This document shows positions 30,749 through 42,990 of a stretch of DNA of 64,000 nt, in pieces. The DNA is taken from the NCBI GenBank assembly GCA_025765595.1, contig JAIVFH010000043.1:124001-188000 (forward strand), written 5' to 3'. A model generated the notes under the pieces. The model was not told the DNA's origin and searched no databases. It saw nothing but the letters and a program-made list of their open reading frames with translations. A program made the translations under genes and the position numbers. Every line of letters begins with the position of its first letter. Position 1 is the stretch's first letter. Origin of the DNA: Obelidium mucronatum. Its lineage: Eukaryota; Chytridiomycota; Chytridiomycetes; Chytridiales; Chytriomycetaceae.

Positions 30749-33700
30749 ATGGATCCAAGTGTAAATCTGCAGCAGTCGCTGATAATGGTTTTGTGTTCAG
30801 TCAAGCAGCGATGCGCCAAACCCAAACCACAAACACTCAACAACAACAAACCAAACAAACCAAACAAACCAAACAAACAGAAGGCGCAGCAGCTGCGGTC
30901 CCTCGGCGCGACTGAGCAGAATAATCCACAGTACGCACAGCTTGTCAGCACCCTGCGGCTCTTTTCCCAACAACAACAACAACAGCAACAACAGCAACAC
31001 AGCAGCAGCCGTTCTTCACCGCAAACCACCGAGAACAACTCCGCATGCAAATCCAGGCATTTAAAATGCTGGCGGCGAACCAGTCACTGCCGGCGGCGCT
31101 GAAGCAGTCGCTGTTTGGGGTTTGTGTTTGCTGGAAAGATTGGGCCTAGCGAGGAACTAAACGGAAGCCAAGGACATCCACTCGCCCGTCGATGCGGCGT
31201 CTCCGAATGACGAAGACGAGGAAGAAGACGAGGACGGGATCGGTGTGCTCTTTGACTTTTCAGTCAACAATCGACCCGCTCTCGCTAGTAGTCGAACGCG
31301 AGCGGAGAATTGCCGCACGCGTCAACCATCGCATTCGGTAGCGTTTTTTCGTTTCTTTTATTCATTTGGATTTACTCGTTTGGGTCTTGTTCAAATACAG
31401 GCTTCTTGAAAGTCTCCCAGCAAACCTTTCCAACGAAATCTCGTCTACCTCAAGCGAAGAAGTCTTCATTGAAACTACGGGCTCTCATTGAACTCAAGTC
31501 TCTGAAGCTTTTGCAGAAACAGCAGCAATTGAGGGAGTCTTTGTACTATGGAATGATGCGAAATACTACGCTTTTGACGAGCGTCGATCGGAACTTGTAC
31601 AGGCGTCAACGAAAAATCACGCTGCGTGAAGCTAGACAAACGGAAGCTATTGAGGCCGAAAGAAGGGGGGAGAGGGAGAGGAGAGAAAAGGCTCGTTTGC
31701 AAGAATATCTTTTGGCCGTATTGAATTGTAGGAATTTTGATTCAAATTGCCGAAGGCGAAGAGAAGTTGTAATCGCCGAAGGCGGTTTCTCACGGCAGGC
31801 GGCGCCTGTGTCTTGCCTCCATAGGTAAACATTGAGCGAGGAAAGACAAATCGCCGGAGGCGATGTTTTCTGCGATCATTCCCCAAAACCAGTGACAAGC
31901 GGAAATTACAGTCATCAAAAGCTGCTTCATACCTACATTAATTCCATACGCCCGTTTTTAAATGAATCAACAATATTACAGGCGGCAAAGAAATCCTCTT
32001 GAACGGAAAAACGCAAGCCGCCAAATTCCAAAAACTGGGACAAAGCGTTGTCAAATACCACACAGTTATTGAAAAAGAAGAACAAAAGCGCTCTCAGCGT
32101 GTTTCCCAAGAGCGTTTGAAAGCCTTGAAGGAGAACGATGAAGCCGCGTACATCAAACTGCTTGACGAAGCGAAAGATGGTCGTATTATGCAAATCTTGA
32201 ACAAAACAAACGCGTACTTGTCCAACTTGGCAAGTGCCGTGGTTACCCAGAAAGATCATATTTCTTCACAGGATCAGATTTTGTTGGATGAAAATGCAGT
32301 CATTCGAGATGATGAACCTGGAGCGAATGTGGATTACTATGCGGTTGCGCACAAGATTAGCGAAAAAGTCACCAAGCAAAGTAGTCTTTTGGTTGGCGGC
32401 CAGTTGAAAGAATACCAAATCAAGGGATTAGAGTGGTATGTATTTTTATTGTGCATTCTGTAGTTGCTTACTCGAATTTGCAGGATGATTTCTTTGTACA
32501 ACAACCGCTTGAATGGAATTTTGGCTGATGAGGTAAGCCATACAGCTTGATGCTGTCTGTTCCTGAATCCTCACTCCAAATATTTCAGATGGGGCTTGGA
32601 AAGACCATTCAAACAATTTCCCTTATCACATATTTGATTGAGCACAAGAAGCAGCAAGGCCCGTATCTGATTATCATTCCGTTGGCTACCGTTTCCAATT
32701 GGGTATAGTTTTATTTCTTTTGTCGAGTCTATGTCCTTGACACTTATACTAATATATCAAAAAAGACCCACGAATTTGAGAAATGGGCTCCATCAATTTC
32801 AAAGTTGGTGTTCAAGGGTGGTCCGGATGAACGGCGACGCACTGCTCAACAGATCAAAGGAGGTCAATTTCAAGTTCTTATCACTACATTTGAATACATT
32901 ATTCGCGAGAAGGCGGTTTTAAGTAAGATCAAATGGGTGTATATGATGCAAGTATTATCTGTTTGGTTGAAGCAAAATAAGTTATTGACAATGAATCGTT
33001 TTAGTATTGACGAAGGACATCGTATGAAAAATGCGAACAGTAAATTGAGTACAACTCTGATGCAGTACTATAACACGCGATACAGAGTTATTCTGACGGG
33101 TACTCCCCTTCAGGTTTGAAGTCAGAATTACTTGAATTGTTTTATTTGAAATTGACGCCAAACTGTTGTACAGAACAATTTACCAGAATTGTGGGCACTT
33201 TTGAACTTTATCTTACCAAAGATTTTCAATTCTGTAAAGTCGTTTGATGAATGGTTCAGTTCTCCCTTTTCAATGGGTGGTTCCAATGTCGAACTCAACG
33301 AAGAAGAACGGTTGCTGATGATTAAAGGATTGCATAAAGTCTTGCGTCCCTTTTTGCTGAGAAGATTGAAGAAGGATGTCGAAAAGGAGTTGCCAGACAA
33401 GGTGGAAACGATTGTCAAGTGTCCCATGAGTTCACTTCAGAGAAAGATTACGGAACGTGTAAAGTACTTGAGAAACGTTGGACCGTTTGATCAAACGTGA
33501 GTTGTATATGTCTTATTTGCAAAAGGCGCCATGTTTTAATCATTACCAATGCTCAGAAACCTGAGTGGAAACAAAGCTCTCAACAACTTGGTGATGCAAT
33601 TCAGAAAGATTGCAAACCATCCGTTTGTGTTCCCTGAGGTGGAAGCTTTGGTACTTCCAACGAATCCCGAGTTTACGAATGAAATGATTTTCCGTGTTTC

Positions 33701-35723
33701 TGGAAAGTTTGAGCTGTTGGATCGTATTCTTCCAAAGTATTTCAGAACTGGACATCGTGTGCTGATGTTTTTCCAAATGACCAAGGTACTGTTTGCTGTT
33801 TTTTGTGAAACTTGAGAGAATTTTCTTAAAAATTGCATAATTTCTATGTATCTTGCAGGTGATGGATTTGATGGCTGACTACTTCAACTACCGCGAAATC
33901 AAATTCTTGCGATTGGATGGAGCCATCAATGGAGAAAGCCGTGAAATCTTGCTCAAAGAATTCAACCAACCAAACTCTGAATACAACATTTTTATTCTCT
34001 CCACCCGTGCTGGAGGTCTTGGACTGAACCTCCAAACCGCCGACACTGTCATTATTTTCGACAGTGATTGGAACCCGCACCAGGACTTACAAGCCCAAGA
34101 TCGTGCGCATCGTATCGGACAAAAGAAGGAAGTCCGGATTTTGCGGTTGATTACGACAAACTCGATTGAAGAACATATTCTGGCGAAAGCGCAACAAAAG
34201 CTGGCGTTGGACGGGCAGATTATCCAGGCTGGTAAATTCGATCAGAAAACGAGTGAAAAGGATCGTGATGAGTTGTTGAGGTTCTTGTTGGAGACGGAGA
34301 AGAAGGAGGATCAAGAGGATGATGAGGATGGAGAGGAATTAACAGATGAACAGTTGAATGAGGTATGTTTCTTTTTTACTGCCTTTTTATTTGGTTGTGC
34401 TTCTTACCTTGCAGTCAATTACTGTAGATGTTGGCGAGAAACCCAGAGGAGGTTGAAATCTTTGGTCAAATGGATAGGGAGCGCGAAGAACGAGCCTATG
34501 TTCAGCATAACGGAAACCCACTTCCTCGTTTGATTGCTGAGAATGAATTGCCTGCATGTTATCAGATGGACTTTTCAAAACTTAAGCCTGCTGAGGCCGA
34601 TGATTTGCTGAGTATTAAGCCACGAGACCGCAAGGATGTAAGGATGCCATGGCGGTGGAAACTTCTGCTTGTCAACAAACTCAACAAAAATATTTCTAGG
34701 TTCACTACGGAGAAGTTCTGACGGAACAGCAGTTTTTGGAAGCTGCCTCCCGAGGAGATTTACATGAAGTTGAAAAGTTGACGCTTCAGCGCCGCGCTGC
34801 GAAGAAAGCGAGTGGAGAAGATCCCGATGGCCTCACCAATGTATTTGATGATGAAGATGACGACAGTGGAAACGCAGACGACCAGCAGCAGCAAGAGTAC
34901 CAAGATGAAGATGACGAAGAAGTGGCTTCAAAGCCTCGCAAGGCTGGTAGACCTTCTTCAGCGGGACCGAAAAGAAGAGGAAAGAAGTCTAAAGCCGAAA
35001 TGCTGGCGAACGATAGTATCAGCGTTGAGGAGAGAGAACAGCTTACAAATATCAGTCATGCTTGTTTGGCTGCAGTCAGAGAAGTAACTAGTGGATCCAG
35101 GTATGTTTCATCTCGAGTATTTCCATTTCTGCTGTCGGTTTCTTATGCCACATTTCCCATATTTGTAGAGAATTGCGATATGTTGCTACAGCATTTGAGT
35201 CCCTTCCTTCAAGAAAGTCGTACAAGGACTATTACGACATTGTCCAGACTCCGATTTGTTTATCGGATATACAAAAAAAGATCAATGGAATGCGATACGT
35301 TTCGCTTACTGAATTTCAACAGGACATGAATCTCTTGTTTACAAACGCGCGCGCCTATAACGCTGAAGGAACACAACTTCACGATGACACAAATGTGTTG
35401 GAACGGTTTGTTTTTCTATATGGGGGAATTTCTTTTTTGTTCTGAAAACCGCTCTTGTTCCCATTAGAATCTTCAATGAAACATTCAATGCTCACATGTC
35501 TGGTGATGCTAGCGCATTGGCAACTTTGTCTCATAAGCGCAAGCGTGAAGATGAGAGTGGGGGCAGTGGGGAAGTTTACTCCGGTCGTAAATCCAGAAAG
35601 TCGGCCATCTTAGCTGCTGCTGACGATGGTGATGATTTCGATGACGATGGGGATGATGATGCGGTGAGCTCCAGAAGACCAACTAAACGTGTCAAAGACG
35701 ATAGTGACGATGACGATTTTTGA
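30749..35723 (+). CDS. SNF2: SWI/SNF-RSC ATP-dependent chromatin remodeller (Snf2/Sth1-type)
   Basis: Many exons. The N-terminus is poly-Q with a QLQ domain ([20 protein letters not shown], about 31013-31070). An HSA region follows ([20 protein letters not shown], about 31600). The ATPase core has [12 protein letters not shown] (Walker A), IDEGHRMKN (DEGH box), [10 protein letters not shown], and the helicase C block [18 protein letters not shown] and [16 protein letters not shown] SnAC region ([19 protein letters not shown]) and a bromodomain ([18 protein letters not shown]...) follow, and the tail is acidic. This is the catalytic subunit of SWI/SNF or RSC in the nucleus, and the bromodomain binds acetyl-lysine (family knowledge). 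The frame shifts by one base near 31435-31460 and within the CAA repeat near 31000, probably sequence errors. Whether it is SNF2 or STH1 cannot be decided. Confidence 0.93.
31728..31981 (+). other. Long SNF2 intron carrying GC-rich hairpin repeats
   Basis: A 254-nt intron in the HSA coding region (donor gtagga, acceptor ttacag, phase 1), much longer than the 40-90 nt typical here. It contains three copies of an imperfect palindrome: ttgccgaaggcgaa (about 31747), tcgccgaaggcggt (about 31773) and tcgccggaggcgat (about 31851). A further GC-rich palindromic patch is ggcaggcggcgcctg (near 31794-31808). Confidence 0.7.
32947..33004 (+). other. GC-AG intron in the SNF2 ATPase domain
   Basis: The donor is GCAAGT at 32947 and the acceptor TTTTAG ends at 33004 (58 nt). 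Splicing here joins VYMI to IDEGHRMKN exactly. Without it the reading diverges from the family. Confidence 0.8.
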
Positions 35724-35788
35724 CAAAATCCTGTTCCAGTCTCTCTGATTAAATGAAGAAATTCACACGTGGACTTTATTTTTATGTC

Positions 35789-36004
35789 ATTGTTTCAAAG
35801 CATTCTTGAAGTCTTCAGCCATCTTTGACTCCTCAAAATCCAGTTTAATCGTGCGCCCATCTCGTGCTTGAAATTGCACTCTATGAACGCTTCCGTCTGG
35901 ATCGTTTGGTGTAGGGCTTAACAGGGATATCTGTTTAAGTTGGAGAGTTTCCGGATCCAAGTAAATCGTACGGATCCTTTCCTCTTTCCGTGACCGCAGG
36001 ACAA
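35789..36004 (-). CDS. C-terminal coding stretch of an unrecognised gene
   Basis: On the minus strand a frame without its own ATG reads IYLDPETLQLKQISLLSPTP...HRVQFQARDGRTIKLDFEES and ends LKQ-stop near 35789. The alternating beta-strand pattern with a final helix (MAEDFKNALK) looks like a small PH-like or beta-sandwich fold (inference). Upstream exons probably lie within 36005-36240, where a gtcagt...cttttag intron is possible. Convergent with the SNF2 gene end (35723). Confidence 0.5.
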
Positions 36005-36238
36005 AAATTTAGAAAGAGTTTGTTGTTAATTCGTCCAATCAATATTAGCCCGCTATGCCAAGATTCGAATAATGTGCATCTCGTACAGCGACAAAGGATA
36101 AGTGGAAACTAAAAGGATGGAAAATAAGTAAACCGTGAAAGAAAAAAAGGATTGGGAAATATGGAGACTGACCGAGCCGCGAGAAACTCATTGTCAATGG
36201 TAAATTAGTGAGCCCGTTTGGCAGCCTTTCGCATGTCT

Positions 36239-39090
36239 TCAGACCGCCTCCCCCCACAGCCGCCGACCCCGTTCCAGGATGATGAAGCAGTTTTTCTTCT
36301 TTTGGAGAAATTGCATTGCCGATGGATTATTTTTGAAAAAGTGTCCAAACACAGCCACTCCATTCGTCCCAAGTTGCCACACCACTGGAATAATGGCTAA
36401 TATCCAAACAACAGTCACTTTGACGAGAATGGTTCTGATATGAGAGCCACCAGATTGACTAATCGAGCTTGTGAATACAAAAGCAGTGATGGACGCCCAA
36501 ACAAATAATGAAATAATCATGTTTTCACTGTGACTAGCACGAACTTCGCGCGACAAGTATCCAATAAATGCAAGACCCCCAATGAGAATAAGCTGATACA
36601 AAAACAATGGATAGAACGTATGTGACGTGTCTATTATGTCGCACCTGATTTGGACAGTGAGGGTTGAGGGAATCTGATATTTTGAGAAATTGTATTTTGG
36701 AATCGTTGTATACAAGGCAACAAGAATCTAAGGGCACAGATTAACTAAGGAGATTAAACTTGCTTTGGTATATTGCAAGGGCCTACCGCCTGTAAAAGAA
36801 CTACACATGCAAACGCCAAGATCCAGAATTTGTCTGCCAAATACTTTTTCTTTGCTTTCATTCCTTGCAGAAATATAATGCACACTCTTGAATTCTTTGC
36901 CAACAAGCTGCCTGCGACGGTCGCAAACGCAATATACTGCATCCAGAGCAATTGCTTGTGTTTTTTCTCGTTTGGCTCTCCAATAAACCCGAGATTGGAT
37001 AGAATCCCCAGAGTTGATCCGAAAGAGGATAAAGATGAAAATAAAGCGGATCCTGCGCGAACTTTTGAGTTTGATTGATTGCATACTATTATAAGAAACG
37101 ATGCAGTGGAGACGATTGCTCCAATGGCTGTGCTGACGTAAACGAAAGTTCCTGCTATGGAGTTGGGATCAATGAAATCGTACTCCAGGCGCGAGGAATC
37201 CGGGGGCGGAAGTGTTCCGCCTTTGCTCCAAGTGAATTATTAGTTATTTCTTCGAAATTTGAATATATTACCCCCATTGAATATCATGGATGTATCTGGG
37301 TTAGGAATAAATCGGGTGCGGTTGACGTCTGTATGCCCAATTACAAAATAAGTCATTGAACCAGAGCTTGGGTCAACGGTTAGGCTGTAAAACCCACTTG
37401 GGGCCACAAGGTTGCCTGAGGATCTTAGAACAACAGGATCAGCTACGACACCGGAATAGCCCGTATTTTGGAAAGATGCACGTGGAAGATACTTTGGAAG
37501 CCTTACTTCGCCTGTCGGAGTGGTTTCGGTCTCCCGAAGCGCCTGAATCTTCAACGTTAATATTGTGCGAATTTTGATGGCGCAAATTTGAACCTGATCA
37601 ATAGCCGTTGCTAGGAGCCCGATGCAATCATATGATCTTCTTGCGTTTGTTTTTTGCATAATCATTTCGACTGGATTGTTACTGTGTCTGATTATGAAAA
37701 CTACAGAGAAAAAGCAAATGCTAAATACATACGGAAGTCGATCATACGACTTAAGTGAGTCGCTTATTGCCTGGCTGAGAGCCTTGTTTTTTTCATCCAG
37801 CAATTTTGTTGACCATGTGCTTCTTGTTAACCCGACTACGCCTTCAAAAAAAGGGGCAAAATCCGCACCGTATGCTAAATTTAGACTGTTATTATTATAT
37901 GCACTTGATAGTAGCTTTTTTTGGATTTTACCATTAGACGGGTAGTTCGTAACAATCCAAACATAATCAGGCCCAACGAACTTTGCGTATTGCACCGCCA
38001 AAGTGAGATACAGGCTGCTTATTTCGAGAGATGAGCCGCACAATATAATATATCTGTTCTTTCCAGCACTTAACTCGGATTCATTAGTTTTTTTTTTTCG
38101 ATGACTTACTTTGCGTCAGCTTGCTGAAGCTGCCTGATTATATACTCGGCATATTCATGATTCATATTCTGAATAATTGTTGTTATTTCAATGCCTCGAG
38201 GCGGAAGGCTGTCAACAATAGACTTGCATCCAGTAGAATCGTAGATCAGCGGTGCCACCGAAATGACAGCAGCTCGAGATACTTTCCAGTGAGTTAAAAT
38301 AGTTGCTACCGCGTCGCCAATACTACTTCCTGGTTTTCATTTAGACTATCAACGCGATAGGCGGTGTATGTTTTCAAAATACCAGGGCTTGTTTGAAAAA
38401 AGTACGGATAATTATTCGCGTTGGAAAGCTGTGTTGCTGGCGCAGTAGCTGTGCAATAAGGTATCTTGAGAGCCGAATATACCGCCGCGCTTTGACTTTG
38501 ATTTTGTTTGACTGGGTTTGAAACTTGAAACGTCAAACAATATGATTGGCACTCACACGATGGTAGATGTATAGAGCCCTCCAAACACAGATACTACATC
38601 TAGAAAGCAAACGGTTAAAGCAAACGATGTAGATTTCAAAGCAGAAACCTGTGTGATTCTCGTAAATGTCTAGGGCAGTGTTCATTGCCAGCCCGCCGCT
38701 GTCGTAGCTGCTACCTCGCTGATAGTCCTCCAAGTAGTCGAAGAATCGCTTGATTTTGATTGTTGTGTTTGGAAGAATGTCCGGGTTTGCGTTGATTTCG
38801 TCCACAGCGGCAGACGCCCCAAATTGGTCCCAAAACCACCAGCCGCCGCAGCCCCAAATGTTTGGCTCGGTCCAAAACAGCTGCTCTTTATCAACTGCCT
38901 CGTAGCCTTCAACAACGAGTCGACCGTCGAAGCCAAGGCCGGGAATGCTAGAGGAGAATATCAACTGCCATCCTGACTCAAAGATGCATAGAATACGCGC
39001 TCACCACGTGTAAGGACCAATAAACCCGATGGTGATGCTGCTTTGCCCTTTGGAGGCTAGCGGGTGGGCTGTAGATCCTTGGGCCGCCAT
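36239..39090 (-). CDS. Class C (GABA-B-like) G-protein-coupled receptor with periplasmic-binding-type ectodomain
   Basis: A multi-exon gene. After a short N-terminus comes the first beta strand SSITIGFIGPYT, and a GT-AG intron leads to GFDGRLVVEGYEAV. The ligand-binding bilobed domain continues with WWFWDQFGASAAVDEINANP, NNYPYFFQTSPG, WKVSRAAVISVAPLIYDSTG and AVQYAKFVGPDYVWIVTNYP. From about 37230 to 36239 the exons encode seven hydrophobic helices (FVYVSTAIGAIVSTASFLII ... LLWMQYIAFATVAGSLLA ... LSIVFVSAY ...). This order is that of GABA-B/metabotropic glutamate receptors, which sense small molecules at the plasma membrane. The N-terminus lacks a clear signal peptide, so an upstream exon may be missing. 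The ligand is unknown. Exon joins are partly inferred. Confidence 0.82.
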
Positions 39091-39239
39091 TCAACGATTC
39101 TCACAATGATTGGCTGATGATGATTGGCAAAAAAACTTCGAAGGCAAACTGTATATTTGGCCAATTCTTTCAGGTTGGATCTTGATAAAACTGAAACCCG
39201 ACTCTATATAACATACGACATAATGTATATCGCGTCTCT

Positions 39240-41970
39240 TTAATGAATATTATTCAGCGGGGGGACTGGTACAACATGATCGTGTCTACATTCCTCCCAT
39301 TGACTCAATAGATAGAGTGTAGCAAACACCAAACAATGCAGAACAACACTGTATATCACGAATCCTATTCTCGTATACTTGTTTCCAACAAGAATTCGAG
39401 TAAACATTAGCGCTGCCTTTTCCGCTGGATTAAGCTTGTTGACTCGGGAGGCTTGTTCGTTCCTGTGAAACCGGTGGAACGGATCGAGTGACCCTTCATA
39501 CAAAGAATTGTACCTATTTGAAATGTCGTCTCCGTTTCGAGGAGAAGGCGATGTGCGAGAAATGTTGACAGCATGGCTTCCGTTGTTGTGACTATTTTGG
39601 AACGATTCAGCGTATCGAAGCTTTTCGTACAGCTTGATATTATCATTTTTGAGATTGTCCATATTGAATTTTAAGTCTGCGATCGTAGCTGCTGTTGCTT
39701 TTGCTTGCTGTAATTATGTTGTTAATTAAATAAAAAGTCTTTGAATAAAAAAACAGAGACACACCTCTTCGAGCTCACTATTTCTTTGCCTGTATCGATC
39801 TCTTTGACTAGCCAATATAGGGACAATGGAGGAGTTTGAAGAACCTCCCATAGATTCCGAACTAGAGTTTGTGGACACTCCCACAGGATGAATACTGTTC
39901 CCCAGAACAGGGACCAACTCCGGTTGATTGCTTAAATTAGATCTAACATTGATTGACATCAAAGGATCCACGTCGACTGCATTCTCGACTGGATGGGCTG
40001 TGGGTTTCCTGTTGTTCGGATTTCCAGCGACAATAGAATTCAGGTTGTAGACATCTTCCTCCAGTTTGGCAATCAGTTGTTGTTGAGTTCCGCATTGAAG
40101 TTTTGTATGCTCCAAATCTTGGTTGATATGATTAAGTTCGGACGCTTGAGAATCCAGGAGATTCCTATAAATAGAAATGAGCAACATTTTTAGCAAGAAG
40201 CGGTTTATCTTGGTCACCTTTAGCGCCGTCACTTCGCCTTGAAGTCGCTTATTTTTTTCCATCAACATCTTTTCCAAGCTCTGCTCACTACCAGCTGAAC
40301 CAGGTTCGTCCCATAACCCATCGTTTTGTTGAGGAGTAACAGAGCCGAATTCAATACTTTTCATCACATCCAGTTCTCGTTTTATCCGTTCGTAATCATC
40401 GAATTGAAGCAGTTTTTCGTTAAGTTGCTCGGTTTCCAATTTCTAAGTTTTAACATCTTGGTGAGACAGATTGTTGTACTCTGCAATGTCTCATACTTTA
40501 ACTGCGAGTTCCCGTTCCATTTCAGTAAGTCTGCGTGTGGCAAAGGCGTCTCGCTCATGTAGTTTAACCTTGTATTTATTCAACTCGTCCAAGAGTTTTG
40601 AGATCTCTGCGTCCTGGGCCTTGACTTTCCGTTGCAGCACAGCGGGACTTTTTTGGATGTGCGTAAGAAACCATTCTTTAAAAGAATCCAGAAACACTCA
40701 CTCATCGTGCCTATGTTGCTGGTGCATTGACGCCGCCATGGCTGTAGAATCGCCGCGAAGTGTAGCCAATTCATTTTTCAGAATCTCATTCTCGCGAGAA
40801 GCAGAAGCAGCTTTTTGATTTGCGCGTTCCAAATCGGCAGTGACAATTTCAAGTTCTCCCAACTTTCCAGCCACCTCTTGATCTGTTTTCATTTTGTCAG
40901 AAACAAGTAGCCACAAAATTCCCCAGAATCGAACCGTATTGTGAGCTGTAATCGACTAATTTTGCTTGAGTCACGTCATGGGAAGATTGCAGGTTGGATA
41001 GTTGGTCTTTCATGAGATTCAATTGCCGTTGGAGTGCGTATTCTCTACAAAGAGGAGGTGTAAGAGACATTTGGAATGCGATTTTCCGTTTTCAACTCAC
41101 GTCTCCTTGTAAATGCGAATCTTCTCATCCGTCGCTTGCTTGATTTCAATTTCCTTGGCGAGTACTTTTTCCGATACCATATCGTCAAGCTTCGACAATT
41201 AATAAGCACGACGTTTAGAGTAATCAATGAAGGCATATTTTGAATTACTTTTGCTTCATAAGTAGCCAATCTTGCTTTCAAAGTTTGAGTCTGCCCTTCA
41301 CTCGCTTTCCCAGTTGCAACATCTCGTTCCATTGTGGACATTGTGGCCTTAAGCGCCTTGAGTTCTTCATTTGCGATCGCGAGTTCTTGTTCAAGTTGTG
41401 GATGGTTGCTGAGCGAGGCGATAAGGGGTGCCGGATCGGGGGCTTCTGCCAAATGTTTGTACAGGGATAGGAATGACGATTCGGCAGTTTTAGACCGTTT
41501 TGTTATTGAATCAATTTCTTGCTGGTATGCTGTTGTATTTGAGGGTGGTCAGAAAACAGTTGAGGCACTGGGACAAATAAAAACACAGGAACCTTTAAGA
41601 AGCACTTTGAATTCCTTCAGTTTTTCCTCGTCGGGAATCTTTTTGAATTCTAATTCAACTTGTATTTAACAACCCCAGTCGATTGACACCGTTTGCTTCC
41701 AACCTTTAGTGAGATCAGACAATTTCTTCTTATTCTTATTTGATTCTTTTTGATTTTCCACAATTTCGAGGCCTTGTACGTCGAGCTGCTTTTGGAGGAG
41801 GGATAGGTTGATGTCTAGTTCAAATTGAGATTTTGGCCATCGTAGTTCAAAGGATGGACAAACCCTGTCCACGCCCGAAGAGCTGCTTGAATTGATTCAC
41901 TCGCATCAGGAACTGAAAGCGCAACAGACGGTATCGCAGTATCCGCTGTTGGTAAGTCAACGTGGTCCAT
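39240..41970 (-). CDS. COY1: CASP/COY1 Golgi coiled-coil membrane protein
   Basis: Multi-exon gene from the ATG at 41970. The N-terminal ALRAWT is followed by DINLSLLQKQLDVQGLEIVE, then after an intron EFKKIPDEEKLKEFKVLLK and next YQQEIDSITKRSKTAESSFL. These correspond to the CASP start (the 'REFKK...' and 'EIDALSKRSKEAE' region). Long heptad-rich coiled coil follows through 41.4-39.7 kb. The C-terminus has ALMFTRILVGNKYTRIGFVI plus a hydrophobic helix (YSVVLHCLVFATLYLL), the CASP C-terminal tail anchor. The family is a golgin-like tether in intra-Golgi traffic. The first donor is one base out of phase at a CCC run (41863-41865), probably an indel. Confidence 0.87.
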
Positions 41971-42071
41971 TTTGATTGAAATAAAGAAAATACTGTTTAT
42001 TATTACTCTGATATTAATCTCAAATAACCTCAAATAACTGTAAGAAGCAAAAAAAATATATGACATTTATG

Positions 42072-42614
42072 TTACATTGGCGGTCTGGGGTTTTCGCGCA
42101 ATTCCTTCCGCATCTCTTGCACGATTCGATCGTGTTCTGCTTGCAAGACCTTTCTATCAGAACCAGCGGTCAGTTTGGACCACGCTTCCAACTCGCCAAT
42201 TTCCTGGTCGGTAATTTCTTTGGCTGTTTGGCGTGCACGGTGGCGATGGTGTCTTTTGGCGATAACAGGACCGACAATCTGCCCCTTGTCGTTGATGGCT
42301 AGCCGATACTTGCGGACTCTGTGTAGTTTGGCGCTGGATGAAAAGGCTATGAATGCATTTTGAAGGCGAAGGTCGATGGTTGTTGTGATTTCCGAGATTT
42401 TGCAGTCATCATCACCACCACTTTGAAATGTTCCAACACGGCCATCTGCCAGACTCAGGCTGAACAGCGCAGGAACTTCCATTAAGTACAACTCCAGAGT
42501 ATTGGGAATAAACAAAACAGGAGCCGGAAGCACTTGTGTGATCAAACCCAAGATATGCGCTGGCTTGGCCAAGGCGATAATTGATTTTAGTCCTGGCTTG
42601 GTGTGGTTAGGCAT
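42072..42614 (-). CDS. LE/HD hairpin family protein, 'LFP' subtype (array member 1)
   Basis: About 180 aa from MPNHTKPGLKSIIALAK. The first box is TLELYLMEVPALFSLS (a diverged LFP), the middle box is NAFIAFSSSAKLHRVRKYRL, and the C-terminal module is TDQEIGELEAWSKLTAGSDR followed by KVLQAEHDRIVQEMRKEL. A basic, His/Arg-rich patch (RHHRHRARQ) precedes the module. It is the last in a minus-strand tandem series with 42991, 43815 and 45771. Function unknown. The start is uncertain because the frame is open further upstream. Confidence 0.68.
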   Translation of the reverse strand: MPNHTKPGLKSIIALAKPAHILGLITQVLPAPVLFIPNTLELYLMEVPALFSLSLADGRVGTFQSGGDDDCKISEITTTIDLRLQNAFIAFSSSAKLHRVRKYRLAINDKGQIVGPVIAKRHHRHRARQTAKEITDQEIGELEAWSKLTAGSDRKVLQAEHDRIVQEMRKELRENPRPPM

Positions 42615-42990
42615 CGACTTCGAGGAGGCGTCTAGGCGTTTGGAAACCAAGTTTAAATACGAGAACGAGTGAAGTTCCGGGTAAAAAATAGACAGCGCTC
42701 TACTTTTTTTTTCTGCAAACGTTACCAATCGCCAAATAATCCGAAACGGAAATTCGCATTTTACTTTCAAAAAACCACCCGCTCACTTCTCCTTCTTTCG
42801 CCGTCGTACTCAACAAGATGTTTCAGACTTCTCTTCGGCGCCTTTTTGGCTTCAATCACCAGTGGTTACGTAAATTCTTTATGACTCGAACTGCATCATT
42901 CAACAAATTGCAACGACATTTTTTATTTGGTGTTTGCGTGGGCGGGTATAAGACTATAATGTACATAAAACAAAAGATAGCGTGAGCAAA
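42615..42990. other. Intergenic, no gene seen
   Basis: Spacer between two tandem minus-strand family members, presumed promoter and terminator sequences. T-rich around 42700. Confidence 0.4.
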
